Shown: positions 1-8,441 of the stretch, one piece after another | Layout of the letters: every line of letters starts with the position of its first letter | Position numbering within the stretch: the first letter of the stretch is position 1 | NCBI RefSeq assembly: GCF_022483985.1 | Contig: NZ_JAKVME010000001.1 | Span: forward strand, 2,418,001-2,482,000 | DNA from: Acetobacter sp. | GTDB lineage: Bacteria; Pseudomonadota; Alphaproteobacteria; Acetobacterales; Acetobacteraceae | DNA: 64,000 nucleotides | Direction: 5' to 3' | Notes under the pieces: model-generated | Told to the model about the DNA's origin: nothing | Database searches by the model: none | What the model saw: only the letters and a program-made list of their open reading frames with translations | Made by a program: the position numbers and the translations under genes

Positions 1-333
1 CAGTATTCGCTGTTCTCCCTTCAGGACCGTGGCACGCTGTTCGTCAATGCTGGCGAGAAGGTCTATGTCGGCATGATCATCGGTGAGCATTCTCGCGAGA
101 ACGATCTCGAAGTGAACGCCGTCCGTGAAAAGAAGCTGACCAACATCCGCGCCGCTGGCAAGGACGAGGCTCTGCTTCTGGTTCCGCCGCGCAAGATGAG
201 CCTTGAGCAGGCGATTGCCTACATCGAGGACGACGAGCTGGTGGAAGTCACCCCGTCCGCCGTGCGTCTGCGCAAGCGCTACCTCGACCCGCACGAGCGC
301 AAGAAGAACGAGCGTTCCAAGAAGAACGACTGA
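1..333 (+). CDS. typA: GTP-binding protein TypA/BipA, C-terminal part
   Basis: This is the 3' end of a gene that enters from the left edge; about 110 residues are visible. TypA/BipA is a ribosome-associated translational GTPase of the EF-G family, involved in stress adaptation and 50S assembly. The visible part corresponds to the family-specific C-terminal domain: an [20 protein letters not shown] stretch, then [26 protein letters not shown], a P-rich '[13 protein letters not shown]' segment, and a basic tail ending in RSKKND. The GTPase domain lies outside the window. Identification rests on the highly conserved C-terminal motif series and is firm; the symbol bipA is a synonym. Confidence 0.93.
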   Translation, partial: QYSLFSLQDRGTLFVNAGEKVYVGMIIGEHSRENDLEVNAVREKKLTNIRAAGKDEALLLVPPRKMSLEQAIAYIEDDELVEVTPSAVRLRKRYLDPHERKKNERSKKND

Positions 334-834
334 TACAAGACGACTACAGGGGCCGGACGGCAGAAATGTTGACCGGTCCCGCAAGCGTTCAGCGCTCCAC
401 AGGAGGAGATCAATCCTCTCCCTGTATGACCGTGGAGCCGAACGTCATGCTGCATTCAGGACTGATTCGGGATTTTTCCCCTGCTTCTGTGCACCTGATA
501 CTGACTGCCCCGCAGTCCACTCGAAATATAATCGATCATTCTTCGGACAGCTCTGCATACCGAAGGCCGCCGCAGACGGGTGCCATCTGCTTTTCTGCGT
601 GAAATGATGAAGACGGGCCTCTGAAACACGAGGTTTCTGCCTGTTTTTTGTCGGGAAGGATTTGGGAAGCGATACCCAGAATCCCACCCAAGGCCGTCTT
701 TGGAAACTGTTTTGATCAATAAATCTGGGGGCGCAAATCTGCGGTCCCTGTCGGGTCCGGGCAGAGACCGCATAAGAGTTACCCCGTAGAACTATTAACA
801 CCAGCGACGTCATCCCGTCTGACTGACAATCGCT
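334..834. other. 501-bp intergenic region with structured DNA, no convincing gene
   Basis: The region lies between typA and the Dyp-type peroxidase gene, which face each other. Several hairpins are visible: an imperfect GGGGCCGG/CCGGTCCC pair at 349-356 and 373-380, and an outer GCTCCAC/GTGGAGC stem (394-400, 432-438) enclosing a second purine/pyrimidine stem. A terminator-like hairpin follows at 612-649. Reading frames here are short and have no recognisable product. A small RNA or long typA 3' UTR is possible but unproven. Confidence 0.4.
612..649 (+). terminator. Putative rho-independent terminator
   Basis: A two-part hairpin is formed by ACGGGC (613-618) with GCCTGT, and inside it GAAAC with GTTTC, followed directly by a run of six T. 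The orientation fits termination of rightward transcription, from typA or from an unannotated transcript starting after it. The pairing includes one G-T wobble. Confidence 0.5.
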
Positions 835-2034
835 TCAGACTTCCAGAAGAGTTTGACCGACGTACCCTCCGGTCAGACGTCCGGGACATGCGAAGAGCCC
901 ACCTCCAACATGGGTGGTGAACTGGTTCATCATGTCGAATTTCGACATGCGTTCGAAGATTTTCGTAAAACCGGTTCGCGGATCCTGCTGATAGGCGAGG
1001 AACATCAGTCCGGCGTCAAACTCGTTGCCCTGACGCCAGGGCGGCCATCGCTCGGCGACGTAACTCAGACCGTTATCATAGGCATAGGCGCGCCTGAGAA
1101 TCTGGGCGCCATCGTTCTCTTCCGGTGCCGCAAGGCGTGCATGGGCCCCCTGAGCGGTAATAGGATTTCCATCCCTGTCTGTCTGTTTCAGCGTCAGCGG
1201 CTCAAACTCGCCATGACCGCCGATGGGCGCGCCACTCTGTTTCTGACGCCCCATCGTTTCTTCCTGAAACGCGACCTTCATGCGGTCCCAGTGCTCCAGC
1301 GCCATGCGGATGATCCGCGCGACCAGATAGGTTCCACCCTGCATCCAGGGCAGATCACCCGGCGCCGCCCATAGAACGCGGTCGGCGATCTTCGGATTGC
1401 TTATGTCGGGATTGATCGTCCCATCCTTGAAACCCATCAGATTACGCGGCGTCTTCCTCTTGCCGAAATCCGGCATGAAGCCGGTCTGAGCCCAGCGTGG
1501 CGTGGCGGCGCCATAGGCCAGCGACGCAAGGATGCGCACGGCATGAAAGGCCGTCTGCGGATCACCGGCGCAACTCTGGACGCAGAGGTCACCGCCCGTA
1601 TGGGCCGCAACGAGCTGATCGCCATTGAACCGCGGCAAATCCGCCAGAGGAGCGGGGCGGAGAGCCGCCAGATTATAACGATCCTTGCCGTCCCTGATGA
1701 ACAGGCCCGGACCAAAGCCGAAGGTCAGCGTCAGCCCCTTTGCAGACAGTCCTTCGGCATCTTCCGGATCGATGAGGCCGGGAAGCACCTTACCTGCCAT
1801 CAGCGCATCGGCGGCCCGGGTCCAGCGGCGCATCAGGTCGATAACGTCCTGCCGTTTTTCTGCGGTCAGGTCGAAGGTGAGAAAATAGAGGAAAGGTTCC
1901 TGAGGCGTCGCGATCCCCGGCTGATGCTGCAAAAGAGACGAGGCCGCGCGTGCGCACGACAAGCCAGCCAGATGCCAGCCCGCACAGCCCGCCAGCGAAC
2001 CGAGAGCGGCACGGCGAGAGAGAATGAAATCCAT
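835..2034 (-). CDS. efeB: Dyp-type peroxidase, Tat-exported (EfeB-like)
   Basis: A 399-residue haem peroxidase of the dye-decolorizing family, closest in layout to EfeB/deferrochelatase. The N-terminus has a twin-arginine signal (SRRAALGSLAG, then a hydrophobic stretch and ARA), so the protein is probably folded and haem-loaded in the cytoplasm and exported to the periplasm. The family GxxDG motif is seen as GFKDGTINP, whose Asp is the distal acid residue, and the C-terminal half has the typical FMMNQFTTHVGGGLFACPG stretch. A GAGG ribosome-binding site lies 8 bases before the ATG. It starts 11 bases after the beta-propeller gene, so the two are probably co-transcribed. The usual EfeU/EfeO partners are not adjacent, so an iron-uptake role is less certain than the peroxidase fold. 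Confidence 0.88.
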   Translation of the reverse strand: MDFILSRRAALGSLAGCAGWHLAGLSCARAASSLLQHQPGIATPQEPFLYFLTFDLTAEKRQDVIDLMRRWTRAADALMAGKVLPGLIDPEDAEGLSAKGLTLTFGFGPGLFIRDGKDRYNLAALRPAPLADLPRFNGDQLVAAHTGGDLCVQSCAGDPQTAFHAVRILASLAYGAATPRWAQTGFMPDFGKRKTPRNLMGFKDGTINPDISNPKIADRVLWAAPGDLPWMQGGTYLVARIIRMALEHWDRMKVAFQEETMGRQKQSGAPIGGHGEFEPLTLKQTDRDGNPITAQGAHARLAAPEENDGAQILRRAYAYDNGLSYVAERWPPWRQGNEFDAGLMFLAYQQDPRTGFTKIFERMSKFDMMNQFTTHVGGGLFACPGRLTGGYVGQTLLEV

Positions 2035-2045
2035 GACCGGTAGCC

Positions 2046-3200
2046 TCAGGGTGCGCTGAGATTGAGAGTGTTCATATCATCCTCGACATAATAAAATCCT
2101 TTATTGTCGGGCGTCATGGCCAGACCGAAGAGATCTCCGTTGCCCGGCGGCTGCTGGGCCTGATCACTGTCCACCCACTGCGCATAGATCTGTTTTTTCG
2201 CATCGGGGTCGATTTCGACGACCTGCCCGTTACGCCCGTTGGCGACCAGAAGATGATGACCGGGCGCCCAGATCATCGCCAGCGGCCAGTTCAGCAGACC
2301 ACCCTTGGTAATGATCCGCCCCACCGCGTCATTCTGGCGCGTGACCGGTTCCGTCCGGTTTACTGCATCGTCGATAGCGGTGACTTCCTCGTCATAGCCA
2401 TCCGTCACGTAAAGCGTGCCGTCTGTGTCGAGAGCGAGGCCGGTCGGGCCAAAGAGAAAATTATCGCGGTCGGCGCGACCCGCAAACCCGCTGGCGACAA
2501 CAGTCTGTTTTTCAAGAACGGGCGGCTGACCGGATGGAATGCGCAGGTTGAGTCGCAACACGGTCGCGTTATGCAGGATCGGCGGATAGTGGGTCACCGG
2601 ATCGCGCACATCTGGCGCAGGCAACCCGGCAGCGACCATCGAGATGAACAGGACGGCTGAATCGCCGTTATCGAGACTGGCAATATCGCCCCATGGCCCT
2701 GTGATGAGCGGTCCCTTCCACGCATCGGCGAATTTGCCATTGGCGTCAAAGACCAGCAGGCAACCATCACCTTTAGTCCCGGTCGTGCCGTCCTTGCTCG
2801 GCGTACTGCCGACGATGACCCATCCCGATTTCAGAATCGTCAGGGCGGTCGTAAAACCGATCCCGCCCGGACACGCAGCAAGATTCGATGGAGCGCTGGC
2901 GAACAGCCTCGCGGTCTTCGTCACGGGAGAATAGACAACGATCGTCGTGCCGGTTCCCTGAAGATTGGTGATGTTGTTAAAATTTGTGACCATCACCTCA
3001 TCTTTTTTCAGGACACCCATGTCCTGAGGAACGACGAAAACGGCATAGGGATTGAGGTCGCCATTCCCGGGGCTCGTGGACGCAAGCATCGAATGGCGGT
3101 GGATGGTTTCCAGAAAGCCTTTCGGTGCGGCGGCGGCATACTGAACTCCGCTGACTGCCGACAGGCCGAAAAGAACAAGAGCGGGAAGAATGTGGCGCAT
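2046..3200 (-). CDS. Secreted NHL/SMP-30-like beta-propeller protein
   Basis: A 384-residue protein with a cleavable signal peptide (MRHILPALVLFGLSAVSGVQYAAAA). The mature part has repeated segments resembling six-bladed propeller folds, for example PTGLALDTDGTLYVTDGYD, WPLAMIWAPGHHLLVANGRN and LFGLAMTPDNKGFYYVEDD. Proteins of this kind often act as lactonases or sugar-binding scaffolds; no catalytic set could be assigned here. It precedes the Tat-exported Dyp peroxidase by 11 bases on the same strand, which suggests a shared periplasmic role. Function is otherwise unknown. Confidence 0.72.
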   Translation of the reverse strand: MRHILPALVLFGLSAVSGVQYAAAAPKGFLETIHRHSMLASTSPGNGDLNPYAVFVVPQDMGVLKKDEVMVTNFNNITNLQGTGTTIVVYSPVTKTARLFASAPSNLAACPGGIGFTTALTILKSGWVIVGSTPSKDGTTGTKGDGCLLVFDANGKFADAWKGPLITGPWGDIASLDNGDSAVLFISMVAAGLPAPDVRDPVTHYPPILHNATVLRLNLRIPSGQPPVLEKQTVVASGFAGRADRDNFLFGPTGLALDTDGTLYVTDGYDEEVTAIDDAVNRTEPVTRQNDAVGRIITKGGLLNWPLAMIWAPGHHLLVANGRNGQVVEIDPDAKKQIYAQWVDSDQAQQPPGNGDLFGLAMTPDNKGFYYVEDDMNTLNLSAP

Positions 3201-3227
3201 GATGTATCTCGTGGAAATTACATTGAG

Positions 3228-3330
3228 AGCTGTGCCCGTTCACACCAGTTCACGAACACTACTCCAACCGTTTGTTTGAGCGATTCTCTTTACCCGGACA
3301 GGCGTTTCTGTCCGTTCAGATGATGCTCTA
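3228..3330 (-). repeat. Intergenic palindromic repeat, copy 1
   Basis: Read on the minus strand, the element starts at the TAG stop codon of the porin gene: TTTAGAGCATCATC, then a palindrome (CGGACAG, 5 bases, CTGTCCG), then GTAAAGAG, a variable stretch, and GTGAACTGGTGTGAACGG. The same order of blocks is found at 34806-34910 after an unrelated gene. The palindrome arms differ between copies but remain self-complementary. Confidence 0.7.
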
Positions 3331-4818
3331 AAAGGCGATGTTCGAGCGCAGGCCGAAAACCGCGACGTCCCTGATCCGCCTGTCAGGATGGTATGGATTG
3401 GGCACGCCGCCTGAAGGGTTGAAGATGTATTGGAAATCAGGCTCCAGTTGCAGCCATCCCGTCATCTGACACATGTACATCAGTTCGAGATACGTCTCCC
3501 CACCCTGAGCGGGACTGTAGGCCCCGGTATATTTGTGAATGGCGCGATCATAGTTCGCCAGCGCACGACTGACATGTGTGTAACCCATGGCAAGGCCCAG
3601 CACGTCGTCCTGACGATAAGGCAGCGGATCCTTGAAGGTGAAGCCGAAGTTCATGCTGAAATCGATGGGCACGCGACTGGACTGAGGCGTCCCCATAGCA
3701 CGTCCAAACACGTTGAAAGTCCTGTTCGGATCGATCCGGCTGCGCCAGAGCATCTGATCGGCGACAGCATAGAAGCTGAACGCCCCCCGATGGGTCTGGG
3801 CATTACCGTTGCTGTCCGGAGACGCCAGGGGCGTCCCCGAACTATCCCAGTACTGATCACCAAAAGGTTCCGAATCGTACCATCCGCCAAGCCGATAGAC
3901 ACGGGACAGCGGCTCACCTTCATCCGGCGAAACCATGGCGCCCAGACCGGGATAGACATACTGAAGCTCCAGTATCGCCATCACGCCACGATTGAGCACG
4001 AAGCTGGTGCCGGACCGATTGCTTTTCTGCGCATCGTCGGAAACGTTGTAGGCGGGACTGCCGCTGAAAACACCGGCCTGCACATAGAGCGGTGTGGTGA
4101 TCCAGTACCTGGCGCGTGCGCCGAGCGCGGACAACGGATAAGCTGGTCCTCCTCCCGGCAGATCGGCGGAAGGGACCATTGGCCAGCCGAACATGGTGTT
4201 GGCGAACACCAGCGCATTGCTGCTGACCATCCACTCCTGATCCAGACTCTGCTGGCCAATCTTGATATCAAGCTTCTGCTGTTCAAGAAATTTCTGGTCA
4301 AACCAGAGTTCCCAAAGCCGCGTCGAACGGTCAGCCTCAATGCCGCTGACCGTCTGATAAACGCCCAGATTGTCCTGACTGAGGCTGCGACCATGGACCT
4401 GTTCCATGCTGACCTGAAAGGTGCCTCCGTACCAGCCAAAAGCGCGCTGTGTGTTCATCTGAAGCACCGCTACGGTCAGTCCGTTATAAGCGGCGCCACG
4501 ATGAATGCCGCCGACCGGATTACCGAACAGTTCGGACGTTTCCTGAACAGCGAGTACGACCCCGGCTTTTCCCAGTTCCGATCTCAGCCCCCACATATTA
4601 CCGAGCAGGTTTGCGCTGCGTTTCCAGTTGGACAGAAAGCCGAATACTCCGTTCGAGGATTCATCACCGGCTGCCGCAGCATTGCCGAGATTGACCATCG
4701 GCGCGACCGCATGGGCTCCAGACCCAGATTCTGTGATGACGGCCGCGAAACCGCATAAGTAACAGATCAGGGGTAATGCTTTTCCTTTACTGACTCTTTT
4801 CCTGCACAAGCCCGACAT
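3328..4818 (-). CDS. OprB-family carbohydrate-selective porin
   Basis: A 496-residue outer-membrane protein. The N-terminus carries a signal-like segment (ALPLICYLCGFAAVIT... up to GAHA). The body shows the OprB pattern: GNMWGLRSELGKAGV near the N-terminus, an LWELWFDQKFLEQQKLDIKIGQ strand pair, and a C-terminal beta-strand ending in Phe (VFGLRSNIAF), as expected for BAM-assembled barrels. Such porins admit sugars, which fits oxidative sugar metabolism in acetic acid bacteria. The start is placed at the ATG at 4818; a GTG seven codons upstream is also possible. An intergenic repeat begins exactly at the stop codon. Confidence 0.88.
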   Translation of the reverse strand: MSGLCRKRVSKGKALPLICYLCGFAAVITESGSGAHAVAPMVNLGNAAAAGDESSNGVFGFLSNWKRSANLLGNMWGLRSELGKAGVVLAVQETSELFGNPVGGIHRGAAYNGLTVAVLQMNTQRAFGWYGGTFQVSMEQVHGRSLSQDNLGVYQTVSGIEADRSTRLWELWFDQKFLEQQKLDIKIGQQSLDQEWMVSSNALVFANTMFGWPMVPSADLPGGGPAYPLSALGARARYWITTPLYVQAGVFSGSPAYNVSDDAQKSNRSGTSFVLNRGVMAILELQYVYPGLGAMVSPDEGEPLSRVYRLGGWYDSEPFGDQYWDSSGTPLASPDSNGNAQTHRGAFSFYAVADQMLWRSRIDPNRTFNVFGRAMGTPQSSRVPIDFSMNFGFTFKDPLPYRQDDVLGLAMGYTHVSRALANYDRAIHKYTGAYSPAQGGETYLELMYMCQMTGWLQLEPDFQYIFNPSGGVPNPYHPDRRIRDVAVFGLRSNIAF

Positions 4819-5334
4819 CACTTTTTCTGCCCCTGCCACGCGATGAATTACAAACGCGAGTCATTCGCATATATAGACCAGACATCTTTTGCAACACAGA
4901 TGCGAATTAAATAATCCCAACATCTTTTCTACCCAATTTTGGAATAGGGATTTTCTGGACTATGCCAAGCACCACAAAAAGCAGTATTATGAATACCGTT
5001 TATTATCGGATGATTGGAAAAAAGAGCCTGTGGTGCTTCGCGAATGCAAGCAACATCCCATAAGAGTCATTCCATAGAACCGTTGGCATAAGCGTTTATT
5101 GGTGGTCGTGAGATGAACACAGAGTAAAAGTTTTGGGCAACAGTTTTACTTTGCGACACACCGCCATTTAAAATTTTTAAAAACTTTACTATAAATTCCC
5201 TCTTGAATTTATAGCGATTTTCATAGCTGGCTGGCTTGAAGCCATCGGCGGCCAGTTCAGCTATGACAGCCTGAACAAGGCAAACGCCGGTCGACCTGTT
5301 TAGCACTTGCCCTCCCCTCAACAGGAGTCAGAAC
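4819..5334. other. AT-rich intergenic region with a hairpin, no gene assigned
   Basis: The region lies between two divergently transcribed genes (porin leftward, ybaK rightward). It is clearly richer in A+T than its neighbours. A strong hairpin is formed by CATAGCTG-CTGGC (5222-5235) and GCCAG-CAGCTATG (5251-5265). Open frames at 4889-5077 and 5067-5321 were inspected and have no recognisable family or good ribosome-binding site. It probably contains both promoters. Confidence 0.45.
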
Positions 5335-5814
5335 GTGACGAAAGAGACTGCCGCAACCGCCTTCTTTGCCGGGCAGGATGTACCTTACAGCCTGCATGAA
5401 TACACATACGCGCCGGAAGGCGGTCCCATCGGGATGCAGGCGGCGGAAGCGCTCGGTTCCAGCCCCGACAGCGTGCTGAAAACGCTGGTAGTCGAGATCG
5501 ACAAGAATCAACCCGCCTGCGTGATCGCGCCCGCGCATCAGAAGCTCAATCTCAAGAAGGTCGCCGCTCTTTTCGGTGGGCGCAATGCCCGTATGATGAG
5601 CCCGGAAAAGGCGCATGACCTGACCGGTTACCAGTCGGGCGGCACGTCTCCGTTTGGACAGACCACACAAATTCCCATTGTCATCTCACAGGACGCAATG
5701 GAGCAGGATCACGTCTATATCAACGCTGGTGATCAGGGTTTTGTTGTCCGTATCGCGCCAGCCGATGCGGTAAAGCTGTCCGATGCCAAGGTCGCAGATG
5801 TGGCGGCGGAGTAA
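5335..5814 (+). CDS. ybaK: Cys-tRNA(Pro)/Cys-tRNA(Cys) deacylase YbaK/EbsC family
   Basis: A 159-residue protein of the YbaK/ProX editing family, which hydrolyses cysteine mischarged onto tRNA(Pro). The visible family features are an ALG...VLKTLVVEID strand-helix unit, the conserved LNLKKVAALFG segment with the Lys seen in YbaK active sites, and the C-terminal glycine-rich GYQSGGTSPFGQ loop followed by QDHVYINAGDQGFVVRI. The start is GTG, supported by an AGGAG ribosome-binding site 7 bases upstream. Length matches the family (about 155-160 residues). The gene stands alone and is followed by a palindromic repeat element. Confidence 0.92.
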   Translation: MTKETAATAFFAGQDVPYSLHEYTYAPEGGPIGMQAAEALGSSPDSVLKTLVVEIDKNQPACVIAPAHQKLNLKKVAALFGGRNARMMSPEKAHDLTGYQSGGTSPFGQTTQIPIVISQDAMEQDHVYINAGDQGFVVRIAPADAVKLSDAKVADVAAE

Positions 5815-5836
5815 AAAGCCACGACAATCAAACCCA

Positions 5837-5917
5837 AGAAAGTTTTTGGTGAAGCTTTTTCCAAAAAGCTTCAGAAGAGTTCGCCTTTTTGAAAAAAGGT
5901 GACACCCAAAAACTTCT
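5837..5917. repeat. Composite palindromic element with three stems
   Basis: The outer arms AGAAAGTTTTTGGTG (5837-5851) and CACCCAAAAACTTCT (5903-5917) pair with single-base bulges. They enclose a perfect 22-nt palindrome (5851-5872) and a second stem with CCTTTTT/AAAAAGG arms (about 5882-5901). The whole would fold as a cloverleaf. It lies between the convergent ybaK and tag genes and may terminate both. Confidence 0.65.
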
Positions 5918-5928
5918 GCTTTTATGAC

Positions 5929-6528
5929 CTACTTCGGCACCTTGAACACAGCTCGCGCCGCGTCCACCTTCTCCCGAGTCACACAGCCCGGCGCGTGATC
6001 GTTGACCAGCCCCATGGCCTGCATGAAGGCATACATCGTCGTCGGGCCGACGAACTTCCAGCCGCGCTTTTTCAGATCCTTTGACAGAGCCCGGGATGCC
6101 GCTGTCTCCGACACCACCTCCGGAGCCGCCAGCCGTTCAGGCTCAAAGCCCCAGACATAGGCCGCCAGAGATCCCTCCCGCGCCACAAGCTCCAGCATCC
6201 GCTGGGCGTTGTTGATCGCCGCCTCGATCTTCCCGCGATGCCGCACGATCCCGGCATCCGCCAGAAGCCGTTGCACGTCGGCTTCCCCAAAACGTGCGAC
6301 GAGCTGGGGATCAAACCCCGCAAAAGCGGCCCGGAACGCCTCCCGCTTGGCCAGAATGGTTCGCCAGCTCAGACCGGCCTGAAAGCCTTCCAGACAGAGT
6401 TTTTCAAACAGACGCCGGTCATCGGAGACGGGAAATCCCCACTCATGGTCATGATAAGCCTCGTACTGGTCCGTCGCCGCGCACCACGCGCAGCGCGGCT
6501 GTCCATCCCGTCCCGCAACCGTCTGCAT
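5929..6528 (-). CDS. tag: DNA-3-methyladenine glycosylase I
   Basis: A 199-residue base-excision repair enzyme that removes 3-methyladenine from alkylated DNA. It belongs to the HhH superfamily with the Tag-specific zinc site: the N-terminal CAWC and YHDHEWG motifs and the C-terminal NDHAPGCVTR segment supply the Cys/His ligands. The family core is intact: FEKLCLEGFQAGLSWRTIL, RHRGKIEAAINNA, and KDLKKRGWKFVGPTTMYAFM. The frame stays open upstream to 7485, but that part is antisense to leuB. The start at 6528 gives the normal family length. The gene converges on ybaK and is divergent from leuB. Confidence 0.95.
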   Translation of the reverse strand: MQTVAGRDGQPRCAWCAATDQYEAYHDHEWGFPVSDDRRLFEKLCLEGFQAGLSWRTILAKREAFRAAFAGFDPQLVARFGEADVQRLLADAGIVRHRGKIEAAINNAQRMLELVAREGSLAAYVWGFEPERLAAPEVVSETAASRALSKDLKKRGWKFVGPTTMYAFMQAMGLVNDHAPGCVTREKVDAARAVFKVPK

Positions 6529-6621
6529 CGGAGTCTCTCGCCCTGTTCGATCCGCCTTACATTGAAACAGGATCGTCCCGCTGATAAGCACGCCTGACAT
6601 AACAGGACACCGGAGATTGTC

Positions 6622-7731
6622 ATGAGTGCCAGGAAACTGCTGATCCTGCCGGGCGACGGCATCGGCCCCGAAGTCATGCGCGAAGTCGCGCGCGTCACCG
6701 CATGGCTCAGCCGCAAGCGCGGCATCACGTTCGACGTCTCCGAAGACCTTGTCGGTGGCGCGTCGCTGGCCGAATACGGTACGCCGATCCGCGAGGAAGT
6801 CATCCAGAAGGCGCGCGAGGCTGACGCCGTTCTGTTCGGCTCCGTCGGCGACCCGAAGTGGAACAGCGTCGGCTTCGACAAACGTCCGGAACTGGCGATT
6901 CTCAAGCTGCGTCAGGAACTGGGCCTGTTCGCCAACCTGCGTCCGGCCAAGGTGTTCGACGCGCTGGTGGACGCCTCCACGCTCAAACCGGACGTCGTGC
7001 AGGGCCTCGACATCATGATCGTCCGTGAGAGCACGGGCGGCATCTATTTCGGCGATCCCCGCGGCATCGAAACACTGCCCAACGGCGAGAAACGCGGCAT
7101 CAACACGGAAGTCTACGCGACGCACGAGATCGAGCGCGTCGGTCGTGTGGCGTTCGAGATGGCCCGCAAGCGCCAGAACAGCGTCTGCTCCGTCGAGAAG
7201 CACAATGTCATGGAAAGCGGCCTGCTGTGGAAAGAGGTCATCACCGACCTCCATGCCCGCGAGTATCCGGACGTGACGCTGACGCACATGCTGGCCGACA
7301 ACTGCGCAATGCAACTCGTCCGCAATCCGCGTCAGTTCGATGTGATTGTGACCGGCAACCTGTTTGGCGATATCCTGTCCGATCTGGCGTCCATGCTGAC
7401 CGGCAGTCTCGGCATGCTGCCATCCGCCACGCTCGGCGCGAAAACAGGTGACGGACGCATGCCCGCGCTCTATGAGCCGATCCACGGCAGCGCGCCGGAT
7501 ATCGCTGGCAAGGGCATCGCCAATCCGATCGCGCAGATCCTCTCGCTGGCCATGATGCTGCGCTACTCGTTCGATCTTGAAGCCGAAGCCACAATGATCG
7601 AGAACGCGGTCTCCGCCGTGCTGGCGACAGGTCTGCGGACTGCCGATATCATGAGCGAAGGCAAGGCCCGCGTCGGCACCGATGTCATGGGTGAGGCGAT
7701 TGTCCGCGAGCTGGACAAGCTGACTGACTGA
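6622..7731 (+). CDS. leuB: 3-isopropylmalate dehydrogenase
   Basis: A 369-residue NAD-dependent enzyme of leucine biosynthesis that oxidises and decarboxylates 3-isopropylmalate to 2-oxoisocaproate. Family features are the N-terminal [10 protein letters not shown] motif, the substrate loop [15 protein letters not shown], the [11 protein letters not shown] segment, the metal-binding [19 protein letters not shown], and the NAD-binding [18 protein letters not shown] motif. A GGAG ribosome-binding site precedes the ATG. leuB stands apart from leuCD, which lie about 35 kb away in this window. A strong terminator follows 9 bases after the stop codon. Confidence 0.97.
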   Translation: MSARKLLILPGDGIGPEVMREVARVTAWLSRKRGITFDVSEDLVGGASLAEYGTPIREEVIQKAREADAVLFGSVGDPKWNSVGFDKRPELAILKLRQELGLFANLRPAKVFDALVDASTLKPDVVQGLDIMIVRESTGGIYFGDPRGIETLPNGEKRGINTEVYATHEIERVGRVAFEMARKRQNSVCSVEKHNVMESGLLWKEVITDLHAREYPDVTLTHMLADNCAMQLVRNPRQFDVIVTGNLFGDILSDLASMLTGSLGMLPSATLGAKTGDGRMPALYEPIHGSAPDIAGKGIANPIAQILSLAMMLRYSFDLEAEATMIENAVSAVLATGLRTADIMSEGKARVGTDVMGEAIVRELDKLTD

Positions 7732-7740
7732 TGAGTGTGT

Positions 7741-7782
7741 GAGCTGGTTTCAGTAAAGATTTTCTGAAACCAGCTCGTTTTT
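7741..7782 (+). terminator. Rho-independent terminator of leuB
   Basis: A perfect 13-bp stem GAGCTGGTTTCAG / CTGAAACCAGCTC (7741-7753 and 7764-7776) with a 10-base loop is followed by a T-rich tail (GTTTTTC). It begins 9 bases after the leuB stop codon. Confidence 0.9.
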
Positions 7783-7868
7783 CGTGAAAATCCACTATCT
7801 TTTTCGTGTTTGTATTTCCGTTTTCCTACTGCTATTCAAAAAAATTGCCAGCATTTTCAAAACTGACA

Positions 7869-8351
7869 TCAATGAATAATTACTTCACAACCTGATTTCA
7901 CTCGATCAAGGGCTATCAGGGAGCGATAGCTGCCTACAGAATCATTCTGTGCAAAAAGGCGACGCGTTATCTCTTCATAGGCAATCATATCTGACGTAAC
8001 AATGATCAGAATAAAACTAATCCCACCCGTGACGTAATAACACTGCTGAACTTCCGGCGCAGAACGAAACAGCTTCTTTGCATTATCAACTGTGTCTATC
8101 CGTTCGTCTTTCAAATAAACCTCGACCATTGCCGTAATATTCATCGCAACCGCATGCACATCCACGACAGCAGAATTTCCGATTATGATCTTGGCCTTTT
8201 CCATAGCGGCAATCCGTCTCTGCACGGCTGCCGCTGACAGATTGACCCGTTCAGCAATCTGTCTCTGCGGCATCCTGTTATCCTTCTGGACAATACGCAG
8301 AATGGCTCTGTCAAATTCATCCAGAAGACGCGGAAAAGGTTTTTTGCTCAT
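7869..8351 (-). CDS. Lrp/AsnC-family transcriptional regulator
   Basis: A 160-residue feast/famine regulator. The N-terminal winged helix-turn-helix is clear (LDEFDRAILRIVQKDNRMPQ, then RQIAERVNLSAAAVQRRIAA), followed by the RAM ligand-binding domain with the VEVYLKDER strand and the CYYVTGGISFILIIV segment. The start at 8351 is chosen over longer frames because the protein then begins MSKKPFPRLLDEFDRAI, as in the family. It is divergent from a DMT-family exporter across about 90 bp, an arrangement typical of Lrp regulators that control an adjacent amino-acid exporter. Ligand unknown. Confidence 0.92.
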   Translation of the reverse strand: MSKKPFPRLLDEFDRAILRIVQKDNRMPQRQIAERVNLSAAAVQRRIAAMEKAKIIIGNSAVVDVHAVAMNITAMVEVYLKDERIDTVDNAKKLFRSAPEVQQCYYVTGGISFILIIVTSDMIAYEEITRRLFAQNDSVGSYRSLIALDRVKSGCEVIIH

Positions 8352-8441
8352 AGGTGAGTTTTTGTTGCATTCAGACGGCAAATCAAGAGCACATAAATCA
8401 CATCTACGATGATATGCCTCTCTGCAAGGAGAAGCATCGTG

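Noticed and set aside
3430-4758. A 442-codon rightward frame opposite the porin gene
   Set aside because: Its translation has the Arg/His/Gln-rich look of an antisense frame, while the leftward frame is a complete OprB porin.
5067-5321. An 84-codon leftward frame in the AT-rich gap
   Set aside because: Overlaps the ybaK promoter region and has no ribosome-binding site or known family.
5929-7485. A 518-codon leftward frame covering tag and running through leuB
   Set aside because: Only the first part (up to 6528) matches a protein family; the rest is antisense to the clearly coding leuB.
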